Assembly (NCBI GenBank): GCA_015062805.1
Contig: SUTQ01000007.1
Coordinates: 23,215 to 87,214, forward strand
DNA length: 64,000 nt
Source: Methanosphaera stadtmanae
Lineage (GTDB): Archaea > Methanobacteriota > Methanobacteria > Methanobacteriales > Methanobacteriaceae
Direction: 5' to 3'
Below are positions 1 through 8,390 of the stretch, in pieces. The notes beneath the pieces were generated by a model. The model was given only the letters and a program-made list of their open reading frames with translations, was not told where the DNA came from and did not search any database. Both the position numbers and the translations under genes were made by a program. The stretch's first letter is position 1. Each line of letters opens with the position of its first letter.

Positions 1-675
1 GTAAAATGTGACTCACTTCACACAACACATGGAAGAGCATTGGCATTTGCAACAGGTTTAAAAACTGCAAATCCAAAACAGGATGTAATAGTTGTGACTG
101 GTGATGGTGATGCCACAAGTATTGGTGGAAACCACCTTATACACGCAGCAAGAAGAAACATAGATCTTACAGTAATATGTATAAACAATGATATCTATGG
201 TATGACTGGAGGACAAATAAGTCCAACAAGTCCTAAGGGAAGTTATGCAACAACCGCACCATACGGTTCCACAGATAAGCCTTTTAATATATCAGAAGTT
301 GCAAAAGCAGCCGGAGCAACATATGTAGCAAAATATACTACAGCCCAACCTATACAAGTATCAAATGCAATTAAGGAAGGTTTGGAAAACAAAGGATTTT
401 CATTCATAGAAGTAGTTGCCCAATGTCCAACATACTATGGAAGAAAAAACAAAATAAGAAGTCCTGTTGAAATGCTCAATTGGTTAAAAGACAACACAAT
501 AACCATAGAACAGGCAAAAGACATGAGTGATGAAGAATTGGAAGGAAAAATCATCACAGGAGTATACATAAACAAACCACGAAAAGAGTTTGTAGAAGCA
601 ATAGAAGAACTATCAGCACAACACTCTGACGTAGATCCGGATACAAATATAAACAGAGCATACAGGAGTGAATAG
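1..675 (+). CDS. korB: 2-oxoacid (2-oxoglutarate):ferredoxin oxidoreductase, beta subunit (5' truncated)
   Basis: The reading frame is open from the first base of the window, so the N-terminus lies outside it. The beta subunit binds thiamine diphosphate and decarboxylates the 2-oxoacid, passing electrons to ferredoxin. The visible part starts with the conserved CDSLHTTHGRA segment and then has the TPP/Mg motif, GDGDATSIGG followed about 25 residues later by NND. The gamma subunit follows after 2 bp and a succinyl-CoA ligase subunit after that, which favours 2-oxoglutarate as substrate over pyruvate or branched-chain oxoacids. Substrate is inferred from this context; the family is clear. Confidence 0.9.
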   Translation, partial: VKCDSLHTTHGRALAFATGLKTANPKQDVIVVTGDGDATSIGGNHLIHAARRNIDLTVICINNDIYGMTGGQISPTSPKGSYATTAPYGSTDKPFNISEVAKAAGATYVAKYTTAQPIQVSNAIKEGLENKGFSFIEVVAQCPTYYGRKNKIRSPVEMLNWLKDNTITIEQAKDMSDEELEGKIITGVYINKPRKEFVEAIEELSAQHSDVDPDTNINRAYRSE

Positions 676-677
676 CT

Positions 678-1235
678 ATGAGAACCGATTTAAGAATAGC
701 AGGTTTTGGTGGACAAGGAGTATTAATGTGTGGAATTGTAATTGCAAAGGCAGCATCATTATTCGATAATAACTATGCAGTACAAACACAATCATATGGG
801 CCAGAAGCTAGAGGTGGTGCAAGTAGGACAGAAGTTGTAATAAGTGATGAACCAATAGACTATCCAAAGGTAGACAGTCCACAAATATTTGTAGCAATGA
901 GTCATGAAGCACTTCTAAAATACATTGATGATATAAAGGAAGAAGCAATATTGCTGATAGATCCGGACCTTGTATACCAGGATGAAATTAAGGATATTAT
1001 AGAAGACAAAAAATTACAAGTATACACATCTAAAGCAACAGAAACTGCAGAAGATACATTAGGAAAAAAAATTGTGGCAAATATAGTGATGTTGGGTTCA
1101 TTTGTAGAATCAACCGGACTAATATCAGTAGATGCAGCAAAACAATCAATTCTTGACAGTGTTCCTCCAGGAACTGAAGAACTTAATATGAACGCTTTCG
1201 AAGAAGGAAGAAAAATAGTAACAAGAATAAATTAA
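678..1235 (+). CDS. korC: 2-oxoacid (2-oxoglutarate):ferredoxin oxidoreductase, gamma subunit
   Basis: This 185-residue protein is the gamma subunit of the same cytoplasmic oxidoreductase, the domain that binds CoA and helps form succinyl-CoA. It opens with the diagnostic glycine-rich GFGGQGV motif at residues 9-15 and has the family's EARGGASRTEV segment near residue 45. The ATG is preceded by AGGAGTG, which lies in the end of korB. The gene is co-transcribed with korB (2-bp gap) and sucC (12-bp gap). In organisms with an incomplete reductive TCA route the complex makes 2-oxoglutarate for glutamate synthesis; that role is inferred here. Confidence 0.92.
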   Translation: MRTDLRIAGFGGQGVLMCGIVIAKAASLFDNNYAVQTQSYGPEARGGASRTEVVISDEPIDYPKVDSPQIFVAMSHEALLKYIDDIKEEAILLIDPDLVYQDEIKDIIEDKKLQVYTSKATETAEDTLGKKIVANIVMLGSFVESTGLISVDAAKQSILDSVPPGTEELNMNAFEEGRKIVTRIN

Positions 1236-1247
1236 GGTGAAAATACA

Positions 1248-2357
1248 ATGAATATACATGAATATGTAGCAAAATCAATTTTTGAAAAATGTAACATAAG
1301 AATACCAAGAAGTTACATGGCATACTCACCAGAAGAAGCAAAAATAAAAGCAGAAATGATTGCTAAGCCAGTGGCAGTAAAATCACAGGTACTTTCAGGA
1401 GGTCGTGGAAAAGCAGGAGGTATACTCTTTGCTGAAACTCCAAAAGAGGCAGAAGAAAAAACTGCAGAACTCTTCCAAAAAGTCATTAAAGGAGAACAGG
1501 TCTCCAAAGTATTAATTGAAGAAAAAGTAGAGGGAATTCTTGACGAATATTTTGTTTCCATAATTCTGGATAGAAACGCAAAAAAACCTTTAATAATGGC
1601 AAGTATGTCTGGTGGAATGGACATAGAAGAAGTAGCAAAAGAAACACCAGAAAAAATTGTAAAACAATACATTGAACCATTGGAAGAATTCATGCCATAT
1701 CAGGCAAGAAATATTGCACTAAAAATGGGAGTAGACACAAGCGAAGTGTCAGCAGTCGGAACATTTATCTGGAGATTATATCAGGTGTTCCAGGAATATG
1801 ATGCAACAGTAGCCGAAATAAATCCATTGATGAAAACAGAAAGTGGATTCATTGCAGCAGATGCAAAAATGGCAATTGATGACGATGCATTATTCAGACA
1901 CACAAAAATCAAAGAATTTGATGACTTCAAAGATGAAGAATTTGCATATGTAAAACTCGATGGAAACATTGCAGTAATAGGAAACGGTGCTGGATTAACA
2001 CTTACTGGTATGGACTTAATCGAATACTATGGTGAAAAACCGGCAACATTCCTTGATGTTGGTGGGGGAGCATCAGAAGAAAACATCACAAAAGCAATAA
2101 ATCTTGTACTGCAAAATCCAAATGTAAAAGTAATCTTCCTCAACGTATTAGGAGGAATTACAAGAGCAGATGATGTGGCAAATGCAGTAGTAAATGTGTC
2201 TAAGGAAGCAGGACACAAAGTTCCTATAGTAATTAGACTCACAGGAACCAACGAAGAGGAAGGACAAAGAATACTTACAGAAAATAATATTCCATTTGAA
2301 ACATCAATGGAACGAGCAGCACAAAAAGCTGTTGCAATAATGCAAGAGTTAGAATAG
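1248..2357 (+). CDS. sucC: succinyl-CoA ligase (ADP/GDP-forming), beta subunit
   Basis: A 369-residue beta subunit of succinate-CoA ligase, of normal family length. The N-terminal half is an ATP-grasp fold (KSQVLSGGRGKAGGI around residues 45-60) and the C-terminal half a CoA-ligase flavodoxin-like domain (DVGGGA, then NVLGGITRADDVA). The start has an AAGGTGA ribosome site 6 bases upstream. Position directly behind korBC suggests coupling of succinate to 2-oxoglutarate. The alpha subunit (sucD), needed for a working enzyme, is not in this window. The stop codon sits inside the stem of a terminator hairpin. Confidence 0.95.
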   Translation: MNIHEYVAKSIFEKCNIRIPRSYMAYSPEEAKIKAEMIAKPVAVKSQVLSGGRGKAGGILFAETPKEAEEKTAELFQKVIKGEQVSKVLIEEKVEGILDEYFVSIILDRNAKKPLIMASMSGGMDIEEVAKETPEKIVKQYIEPLEEFMPYQARNIALKMGVDTSEVSAVGTFIWRLYQVFQEYDATVAEINPLMKTESGFIAADAKMAIDDDALFRHTKIKEFDDFKDEEFAYVKLDGNIAVIGNGAGLTLTGMDLIEYYGEKPATFLDVGGGASEENITKAINLVLQNPNVKVIFLNVLGGITRADDVANAVVNVSKEAGHKVPIVIRLTGTNEEEGQRILTENNIPFETSMERAAQKAVAIMQELE

Positions 2358-2381
2358 TCCTTCTATTCTAAACTTTTTTTT
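2349..2381 (+). terminator. hairpin plus T-run after sucC
   Basis: TTAGAATAG and CTATTCTAA form a perfect 9-bp stem around a 5-base loop and are followed by eight T residues. The sucC stop codon is part of the stem. Confidence 0.75.
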
Positions 2382-2424
2382 ATATAATAATCTTAACGCC
2401 ACAAAAAAATAAGTAACTAATTTT

Positions 2425-2459
2425 AAGAAAAAAAGAAAAGTTCTATAAAATAATAGAAC
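2425..2459 (-). terminator. hairpin plus T-rich tail for the DUF1002 gene
   Basis: On the minus strand GTTCTAT and ATAGAAC form a 7-bp stem with a 6-base loop, followed by a T-rich tail. It lies just past the stop of the minus-strand gene at 2465, facing the sucC terminator. Confidence 0.6.
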
Positions 2460-2464
2460 AATTT

Positions 2465-3325
2465 TTATGAAGATGAACCTCCATGAAGTATGGAATTAAT
2501 AAAATTCATCACCATATCAATAATGGACTGACCTTCTTCAGAATTTACAATTTCAACTATTTGGTCTTGATATTCAACTGCCTGATCTTTAACAGCCTGA
2601 GTTTGCTGTACACTGTCAACAATGTTATTAATATCACTATCGGATATGTTGATATTATAATTGTTTACAACGTTGTTTACGATAGTGATGATTGTATCTC
2701 TATCAGTAGTGTTCTGACTGGCAACTTGTTCCTTGACTTCAGTCATAATTTTAGCAACATCATCAGCACTTGCACCAGTATTTTCTACAATTTCTGTTTC
2801 AGTATAAATTTCGGTATTGGCCGCATCCTTAACCTCTTGAGGAATTTCCACTCCTGTACTTTCCTCATAGGATTTCATGACACCTGCCAATGCACTTTCA
2901 CCGGTAGCTACAACAGGGCTGGTAATTTTTACATAACCCTTGGAAATACCTGCTGAATCCAGTGCTGATTTGTACATGCTGGGAGTAACTGTTGTAATCT
3001 TGGAGGAATCAACCTCGATACGGATATTGTTACTGCTACTCAAATCTACCATAGCACAGGAATAAATTTGATTTGAATTGTATTTCTTGTTACTGATTCC
3101 TGATGAAATCTTATTTACGTCACTGGCTGTGATGACGGTTTCTTTAGCATCATAAACATTAAAATAACTGTCTACAATGCTCTTGTAGTTCGCATTGTTA
3201 TAAGTTGTTTCACCATATGTTACAACAACATTTGCACTATCGGCTTGACTTGATGAAGCGATAGGTACAAAAATTACAACAGCAATAATTAATAGAATTA
3301 TTGCACCTATAGTTTTTCTACTCAT
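2465..3325 (-). CDS. secreted DUF1002 family protein
   Basis: A 286-residue protein with an N-terminal hydrophobic signal segment (about residues 5-25, ending ASSSQA), so it is probably exported or anchored. The mature part is rich in Ser, Asn, Asp and Thr; it contains the VVTYGETTY and GISKGYVKITSP segments I associate with DUF1002 proteins, known mainly from Firmicutes and gut methanogens. The C-terminal third looks helical and ends in a short hydrophobic MNFINSILHGG stretch. No catalytic motif is visible and the function is unknown. An AGAGGTGA site precedes the ATG. It is monocistronic, with its own terminator. Family call moderately sure. Confidence 0.7.
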   Translation of the reverse strand: MSRKTIGAIILLIIAVVIFVPIASSSQADSANVVVTYGETTYNNANYKSIVDSYFNVYDAKETVITASDVNKISSGISNKKYNSNQIYSCAMVDLSSSNNIRIEVDSSKITTVTPSMYKSALDSAGISKGYVKITSPVVATGESALAGVMKSYEESTGVEIPQEVKDAANTEIYTETEIVENTGASADDVAKIMTEVKEQVASQNTTDRDTIITIVNNVVNNYNINISDSDINNIVDSVQQTQAVKDQAVEYQDQIVEIVNSEEGQSIIDMVMNFINSILHGGSSS

Positions 3326-3359
3326 ATGTAATGTTCACCTCTACATATAATTAGAAGTT

Positions 3360-4307
3360 CTAATTATTATACTTTATTGGTTTTTTATCACCCAACAACA
3401 ACACCCTACTTTTCTCAACTTCATCTATAACCTCAAGACCAGCATGTTTTGCTACACTATTGGCAAATTCCTGAATGTCAACGGTCTTAGGCATGTTGTT
3501 CCATTCAAGTCTATTCCTGGAATCACCAACAAACATATATGCCTTAATTTCCACATAATCAATATCACATTTTGATATGATTCTGGCATACTTCTCAGGA
3601 TTATTCATATTTAAGTCTTTAACACTGGTGATACGTAAAACTTTACGCGTATCTAAAGTAGATAATAATTCAAGACTTTCATTAAGTTTTTCCCAACCAT
3701 TTTCAACTTGGGGAAGACAAACACGTTTATAAGTGTCCTTATCAGGTGCATCTAATGAAATATAAAGTTGAGTAGGCTCTTCTTCTTCAAGAGCAGCTAT
3801 TTTTTCAGGATTTTCACCGTTACTAACTAAAAATGTGGTGAAATTCTTTCGTTTAAACTCATGGATTAACTGGTTTATTTCAGGATAAAGTAATGGCTCA
3901 CCAGCAAGACTCATTGCAGCATTATTGGGTTCCACACACTCCTCTAACTTCTGAGGATTGGCATTATCATTACCAAAATAACCACATAACAATTGTTTCT
4001 GATTGGCTATACAATCCTCAATAATGGTTTTAGGATCATCATAATCATCACTATCCCATGAAGTCTTAGTTATATCAGTATCTCTCCAACAAAATAAACA
4101 CTTATGTTGACAATAAGGGATGGCTGGAGACATTTGAAGACATCTGTGGCTTTTAATACCATAAAACTGCTCTTTATAACAAACACCATCATCAACAATG
4201 CTCTTTCTAGTCCAGTGGCAAATCTTGTTTGCAGCATGAGCAAAGTCACCGGCAAATCTATATCCTTTTTTTTCTAAATTTTTACGTTGTTCATCTGTAA
4301 TTATCAT
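3360..4307 (-). CDS. taw1: tRNA 4-demethylwyosine synthase (radical SAM)
   Basis: Taw1 (TYW1 homologue) builds the tricyclic base of wyosine at G37 of tRNA-Phe from N1-methylguanosine and pyruvate. The 315-residue length is normal. The radical-SAM cluster motif CxxxCxxC is at Cys66, Cys70 and Cys73 (CQHKCLFC). The extra cysteines that hold the second 4Fe-4S cluster in archaeal enzymes are present at Cys30, Cys43 and Cys56. The SLAGEPLLYPE motif follows, as expected for the family. It is transcribed alone, divergent from tpiA, with about 120 bp of AT-rich DNA between the two starts. Confidence 0.95.
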   Translation of the reverse strand: MIITDEQRKNLEKKGYRFAGDFAHAANKICHWTRKSIVDDGVCYKEQFYGIKSHRCLQMSPAIPYCQHKCLFCWRDTDITKTSWDSDDYDDPKTIIEDCIANQKQLLCGYFGNDNANPQKLEECVEPNNAAMSLAGEPLLYPEINQLIHEFKRKNFTTFLVSNGENPEKIAALEEEEPTQLYISLDAPDKDTYKRVCLPQVENGWEKLNESLELLSTLDTRKVLRITSVKDLNMNNPEKYARIISKCDIDYVEIKAYMFVGDSRNRLEWNNMPKTVDIQEFANSVAKHAGLEVIDEVEKSRVLLLGDKKPIKYNN

Positions 4308-4390
4308 ACTAAATAATATATATGTAAATACTCGTTAAAAAAATACTACCAAAAAATAAAAACAAAATTTACTATAATGATTATTAAGAT

Positions 4391-4400
4391 AACTATATAT
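4391..4400 (+). promoter_or_regulatory. TATA box of tpiA
   Basis: AACTATATAT is centred about 30 bases before the tpiA ATG. With the usual archaeal TATA-to-start spacing, transcription would begin only a few bases before the ATG, giving a very short leader. Confidence 0.45.
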
Positions 4401-4428
4401 TAATAAAATATTTAGTAGGTAAAAAATT

Positions 4429-5100
4429 ATGAGTAAAACACCAATAATAATACTTAACTATAAAACTTATACAGAATCCACAGGGAAAAATGCAGTACAA
4501 TTATCAAAATATGTGCAGGAAGCTAGTGAAGAATCAGGAATAAACATGGCAATAGCACCACAGGCAGTGGACCTCTATCCCATAATCAGTGAGGTTGATA
4601 TACCAGTATATTCTCAGCATATGGATGCAATTACACCTGGAGGACATACAGGGTCAACATTACCTGAAGCAATCAAGGAGACGGGAGTGACAGGAACACT
4701 AATTAACCATTCAGAACAGAGATTAACAATCGCCGACATAGATTCTATAGTGGAAAAAACAAAAGAAATGGAATTAACTAGCGTATTATGTACGAACAAT
4801 GTAAAGACAAGTGCAGCGGCAGCATCATTCAATCCGGACTATATAGCAATAGAACCACCTGAATTGATAGGAACAGGAATACCAGTATCCCAGGCAAATC
4901 CTGAAATTGTAGAAAATACAGTAGAAGAAATACACAAAATCAACAAAGAAATAAATGTACTCTGTGGAGCAGGAATATCTACTGGTGAAGATATGAAAGC
5001 AGCATTGGAATTAGGTTCACAAGGTGTACTCTTAGCATCAGGAATAATTAAAGCTGATGACCAAAAACAAGCATTATTAGATTTAGTAAGTTTAATATAA
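4429..5100 (+). CDS. tpiA: triosephosphate isomerase, archaeal type
   Basis: Interconverts glyceraldehyde-3-phosphate and dihydroxyacetone phosphate. The 223-residue chain is the short archaeal form (bacterial enzymes are about 250). Active-site residues are visible: Asn10 and Lys12 in NYK, His94 in INHSEQR, and the catalytic Glu142 in AIEPPELIGTG. The phosphate-binding loop GAGISTGED and a late LLASG motif are also present. It is followed after 25 bp by pgk, forming a small gluconeogenesis operon; the third enzyme, type II GAPDH, is in the same window at 42.2-43.2 kb. Confidence 0.97.
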   Translation: MSKTPIIILNYKTYTESTGKNAVQLSKYVQEASEESGINMAIAPQAVDLYPIISEVDIPVYSQHMDAITPGGHTGSTLPEAIKETGVTGTLINHSEQRLTIADIDSIVEKTKEMELTSVLCTNNVKTSAAAASFNPDYIAIEPPELIGTGIPVSQANPEIVENTVEEIHKINKEINVLCGAGISTGEDMKAALELGSQGVLLASGIIKADDQKQALLDLVSLI

Positions 5101-5125
5101 TAAAAATCTGAAAGGGGTATTTAAC

Positions 5126-6355
5126 ATGGAATATAATTTTGACACAATGGACGACTTCGACTTTGAAGGAAAAACAGTACTACTGAGAGTGGATGTAAAT
5201 TCTCCAGTAGACCCATTAAGTGGGGAGTTACTGGATGATACAAGGATGGTATTGCATTCTTCAACAATATCAGAACTATCCGAAAGAGGAGCAAAAGTAG
5301 TAATATTAGCACACCAAAGTAGACCTGGAAAATCTGATTTTACAACATTAAAACAACATGCACTAGCATTATCAAATATCATCGGAAAAGAAGTACAATA
5401 TGTGGACTCAATATTTTCAAGTGAAGCACTAAAGATAATCTCTAATTTGGTTAATGGAGAAATAATATTATTGGAAAATGTAAGATTCTTCTCAGAAGAG
5501 ATGTTAAAACTATCATCAGAAGAGCAGGCAAATTCAGTATTGGTTCAAAAATTATACCCATTGGCAGACTATTTTGTAAATGATGCGTTTGCTACAGCAC
5601 ACAGGTCACAAACAAGCATTATTGGTTTTTCACAAGTACTTCCTTCAATTGCTGGAAGAGTAATGGAACTTGAACTTACATCATTGTTTGGAATATTGGA
5701 CAATGCACAAGAACCAAGAGTATATGTATTGGGTGGAATTAAAGCAGATGATTCAATAAATGTAATGGCAAATGCTCTCAGATCAAACCAGGCAGATTAT
5801 GTATTAACAACAGGATTGGTAGCAAACATATTTTTGGTAGCTAAAGGTTATAATTTACAGGAATATAACTTAAAATTCATTAAAGAAAGAGGATATGAAG
5901 ATTTTATTGACATAGCCAAAGAACTTCTTGAAGACTTTGATGAAAAAATAATATTACCTATTGATTTAGCAATTCTTGAAAATGATAGTAGAGTAGAATA
6001 TGCAGTGGATGAAATACCAAATCTGCCAATCTATGATATAGGCTCAAAAACAATAGAGATGTATAAAGAAAAAATATTGGAAGCAAAAACATTATTTGCA
6101 AATGGACCTGCAGGAGTATTTGAGAAAGAAGGTTTCAATTTAGGAACCGAAGATTTATTAAATGCAATTGCTCAATCAAATGGTTTTTCAATTATTGGTG
6201 GTGGCCATCTTGCAGCAGCTGCTAGTACAATGGATTTAGATGATGATATTACTCATATCAGTAGTGGTGGTGGAGCAAGTATAAATCTAATTGCTGGTGA
6301 AGAATTACCTGCTGTAAAAGCTTTAATTGAATCTGCTAATGGAAATAGACATTAA
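5126..6355 (+). CDS. pgk: phosphoglycerate kinase
   Basis: A 409-residue two-domain kinase that transfers phosphate between 1,3-bisphosphoglycerate and ADP. The N-terminal VLLRVDVNSPV segment and a His-containing HRSQTS loop bind the triose substrate. The C-terminal nucleotide domain shows ANGPAGVFEKEGF and the glycine-rich GGGHLAAA and SSGGGAS motifs. Length is normal for archaeal enzymes. Start ATG has AAAGGGG 11 bases upstream. Second gene of the tpiA-pgk unit. Confidence 0.97.
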   Translation: MEYNFDTMDDFDFEGKTVLLRVDVNSPVDPLSGELLDDTRMVLHSSTISELSERGAKVVILAHQSRPGKSDFTTLKQHALALSNIIGKEVQYVDSIFSSEALKIISNLVNGEIILLENVRFFSEEMLKLSSEEQANSVLVQKLYPLADYFVNDAFATAHRSQTSIIGFSQVLPSIAGRVMELELTSLFGILDNAQEPRVYVLGGIKADDSINVMANALRSNQADYVLTTGLVANIFLVAKGYNLQEYNLKFIKERGYEDFIDIAKELLEDFDEKIILPIDLAILENDSRVEYAVDEIPNLPIYDIGSKTIEMYKEKILEAKTLFANGPAGVFEKEGFNLGTEDLLNAIAQSNGFSIIGGGHLAAAASTMDLDDDITHISSGGGASINLIAGEELPAVKALIESANGNRH

Positions 6356-6450
6356 TAAATTTTTATAAAATATTTAACTGCTAAATAAGGGGAATTTTCT
6401 AATAAATTCTCTTAAAAATTATTTTTGAAATTGTAAAAATATATACCCAA

Positions 6451-6462
6451 ACATTTATATAT
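6451..6462 (+). promoter_or_regulatory. TATA box for the tRNA cluster
   Basis: ACATTTATATAT lies about 75 bases before tRNA-Thr and is the clearest archaeal TATA element in the spacer after pgk. The distance implies a 5' leader removed by RNase P. Confidence 0.4.
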
Positions 6463-6530
6463 TATGAACTAATTAAATAATAAATGACTTCTAACTAATT
6501 ATGTCTAAATTAGTTGGGATTATAACGGGT

Positions 6531-6603
6531 GCCTCAGTAGCTCAGTCGGTGGAGCGCTTGACTTGTAATCAAGCGGTCGGGGGTTCAATTCCCTCCTGAG
6601 GCT
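6531..6603 (+). tRNA. tRNA-Thr (anticodon TGT)
   Basis: Cloverleaf with acceptor GCCTCAG/CTGAGGC, D arm AGCTCAGTCGGTGGAGC, anticodon loop CTTGTAA with anticodon TGT, and T loop GTTCAATTC. The discriminator base is T and CCA is not encoded. First of four closely spaced tRNAs. Confidence 0.96.
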
Positions 6604-6622
6604 CTGATTTTATTTATGCATT

Positions 6623-6697
<75 letters not shown>

Positions 6698-6701
6698 TTT
6701 A

Positions 6702-6775
<74 letters not shown>

Positions 6776-6910
6776 TAAACCTTTTTTATAAATAAACATA
6801 ACTATGAACATATCTCTTATAGTATATTGATAATAAACTATATATACTATGAAATATAAAGTATTAAATAGTGCTTTGTTGCAAATACAAAGTATCACAA
6901 GTTTTCAAAT

Positions 6911-6982
6911 GCCGTGGTAGTGTAGAGGCTATCATGCAGGCCTGTCGAGCCTGCGACTCGGGTTCAAATCCCGGCCACGGCG
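6911..6982 (+). tRNA. tRNA-Asp (anticodon GTC)
   Basis: Acceptor GCCGTGG/CCACGGC, anticodon stem CAGGC/GCCTG with loop CTGTCGA, T loop GTTCAAATC. The 135-bp spacer before it holds a possible TATA element (ACTATATATACT near 6838), so it may have its own promoter. Confidence 0.95.
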
Positions 6983-6996
6983 TACACTTTTTATTG

Positions 6997-7070
6997 GGGC
7001 TCGTAGCTCAGTCTGGGAGAGCGCCTGGCTTTTAACCAGGCGGTCGCGGGTTCAACTCCCGTCGGGCCCG
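6997..7070 (+). tRNA. tRNA-Lys (anticodon TTT), copy 1
   Basis: Acceptor GGGCTCG/CGGGCCC with one wobble pair, anticodon loop CTTTTAA, T loop GTTCAACTC. Identical over its full length to the copy at 7138. Confidence 0.96.
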
Positions 7071-7110
7071 CTTATTACTATTTATGTTAAAATTTATTTA
7101 GAAGAATTTA

Positions 7111-7120
7111 ATTTATATAA
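7111..7120 (+). promoter_or_regulatory. TATA box of second tRNA-Lys
   Basis: ATTTATATAA lies about 22-26 bases before the first base of the second tRNA-Lys, which matches the archaeal TATA-to-start distance for a transcript starting at or next to the mature 5' end. Confidence 0.55.
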
Positions 7121-7137
7121 AATTATATTTTGCATTG

Positions 7138-7211
7138 GGGCTCGTAGCTCAGTCTGGGAGAGCGCCTGGCTTTTAACCAGGCGGTCGCGGGTTCAACTCC
7201 CGTCGGGCCCG
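7138..7211 (+). tRNA. tRNA-Lys (anticodon TTT), copy 2
   Basis: Same 74 bases as the copy at 6997, including the bases ATTG just upstream, so this is a recent tandem duplication or is kept identical by gene conversion. The spacer between the copies is AT-rich and holds a separate TATA box. Confidence 0.96.
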
Positions 7212-7312
7212 TTAATCTTATTTTATGATATACTATTTTTCATGTTTCTATCAAATTTATTAATTAAGATGAATAAATAATATAATAAGATATTTTCATT
7301 GGAGGATATATT

Positions 7313-7546
7313 TTGAAAATCGATATTTTACAACATAATTTAGTTCCAGAACACGTTATTTTATCTGATGAAGAAGCAGAAAAAGTTTTTTCAGAGAATG
7401 ACTTTGAGGAAGATGAACTTCCTAAAATATTACCTAACGATCCTGTTGTTAAAGCAATTGGTGCTAAAGAAGGAGATATTATTCAAATTACTGGTAAAAG
7501 TGAAACAGCAGGTATTTTTACAAAATATAGAATTGTTAGAAAATAA
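7313..7546 (+). CDS. rpoH: DNA-directed RNA polymerase subunit H (Rpo5)
   Basis: The 77-residue subunit H corresponds to the C-terminal domain of eukaryotic Rpb5 and binds at the polymerase jaw. It shows the conserved LVPEHVILSDEEA near the N-terminus and the DPVVKAIGAKEGDIIQI core followed by YRIVRK at the end. Translation starts at TTG, 7 bases after GGAGGA. In most archaea rpoH leads directly into rpoB; here an 840-bp non-coding stretch separates them, which is odd. Confidence 0.95.
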   Translation: MKIDILQHNLVPEHVILSDEEAEKVFSENDFEEDELPKILPNDPVVKAIGAKEGDIIQITGKSETAGIFTKYRIVRK

Positions 7547-8390
7547 CTATGTTTAAACTATTTTTCTAAATATTTTTTTTATTTTATAATGTATTATTTA
7601 AAAGAAACCTCTAGTATATAAACCTATAGGTTTTTATTAGATTAAGTACATACATAATGTATACGTATTAATTTATAGAATTAAATTATAAATCATGTTT
7701 CTTTCATTCATTTTTAAATTCAATAATTGTACTTATTGGATTGAATGAAATATTTTGTTCTAAAATTAATTATGGTTGAAATAAATTTTTCAAAGCTTTA
7801 TATTCTGTTTTAACTGAATTTAAGCATTGAAATTAGAAATGGTATTTGATATATAATAAATTTGTAAAAATGTCTAATAATGCTGTAAATGATTATCATT
7901 AACTTTTTTCATTAAAATAATTTTGTTAACGCTTATTTTATTGAATAAAGCTATTTAGTTTTATTAGATAAGTGATGGATTGTTTATAAATTTAGGATTT
8001 TATTAAATTCATGTATAATTATTAATTAAAGTATAAATCTTAATATGGCACTATATTTTTTTCATATGAGAGGACTCTCTGTTTCAACATGTAGTCTTGC
8101 TGTAAAATTAATTAATTATGCTAATTTGTTTTCCTTTTTTTATTTAATCTGTCTCTTGCTAAAAGTTCGTAGATATGATATGGTATTTTGACTTTGATTG
8201 TTTATTACCATCACTTAAAAACAGTCGATAGTTTGATTATTTTTTCAAAGTTATTGTTTAATCATTTAACATTCAGTAATCCCTTTTTTTGGGAGTATAG
8301 TAGTTGACTAAAACTTGGAAAAGAATTTTTATAATACAGTAGTGTGTAGTATTATAAATGAATTATTCTTTTCAATTGGGAGATGGATAT
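7547..8390 (+). other. long AT-rich spacer between rpoH and rpoB2
   Basis: No convincing gene in 840 bp. The palindrome AAACCTATAGGTTT with following T residues (about 7628-7643) could end the rpoH transcript. A small hairpin (GAGAG-GAC-TCTC) near 8068-8079 sits in a locally GC-richer patch. A 10-bp inverted repeat lies just before rpoB2 (separate entry). The start of rpoB2 was placed at 8391 rather than at the in-frame ATG 8358. Confidence 0.5.
8328..8358 (+). promoter_or_regulatory. 10-bp inverted repeat before rpoB2
   Basis: TTTATAATAC and GTATTATAAA form a perfect 10-bp inverted repeat around 11 bases. Each arm is itself TATA-like, so it may be the rpo operon core promoter, an operator, or a leader hairpin. 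Confidence 0.45.

Noticed and set aside
1313..1693. Minus-strand open frame inside sucC
   Set aside because: Antisense shadow of a conserved enzyme; no ribosome site and low-complexity product.
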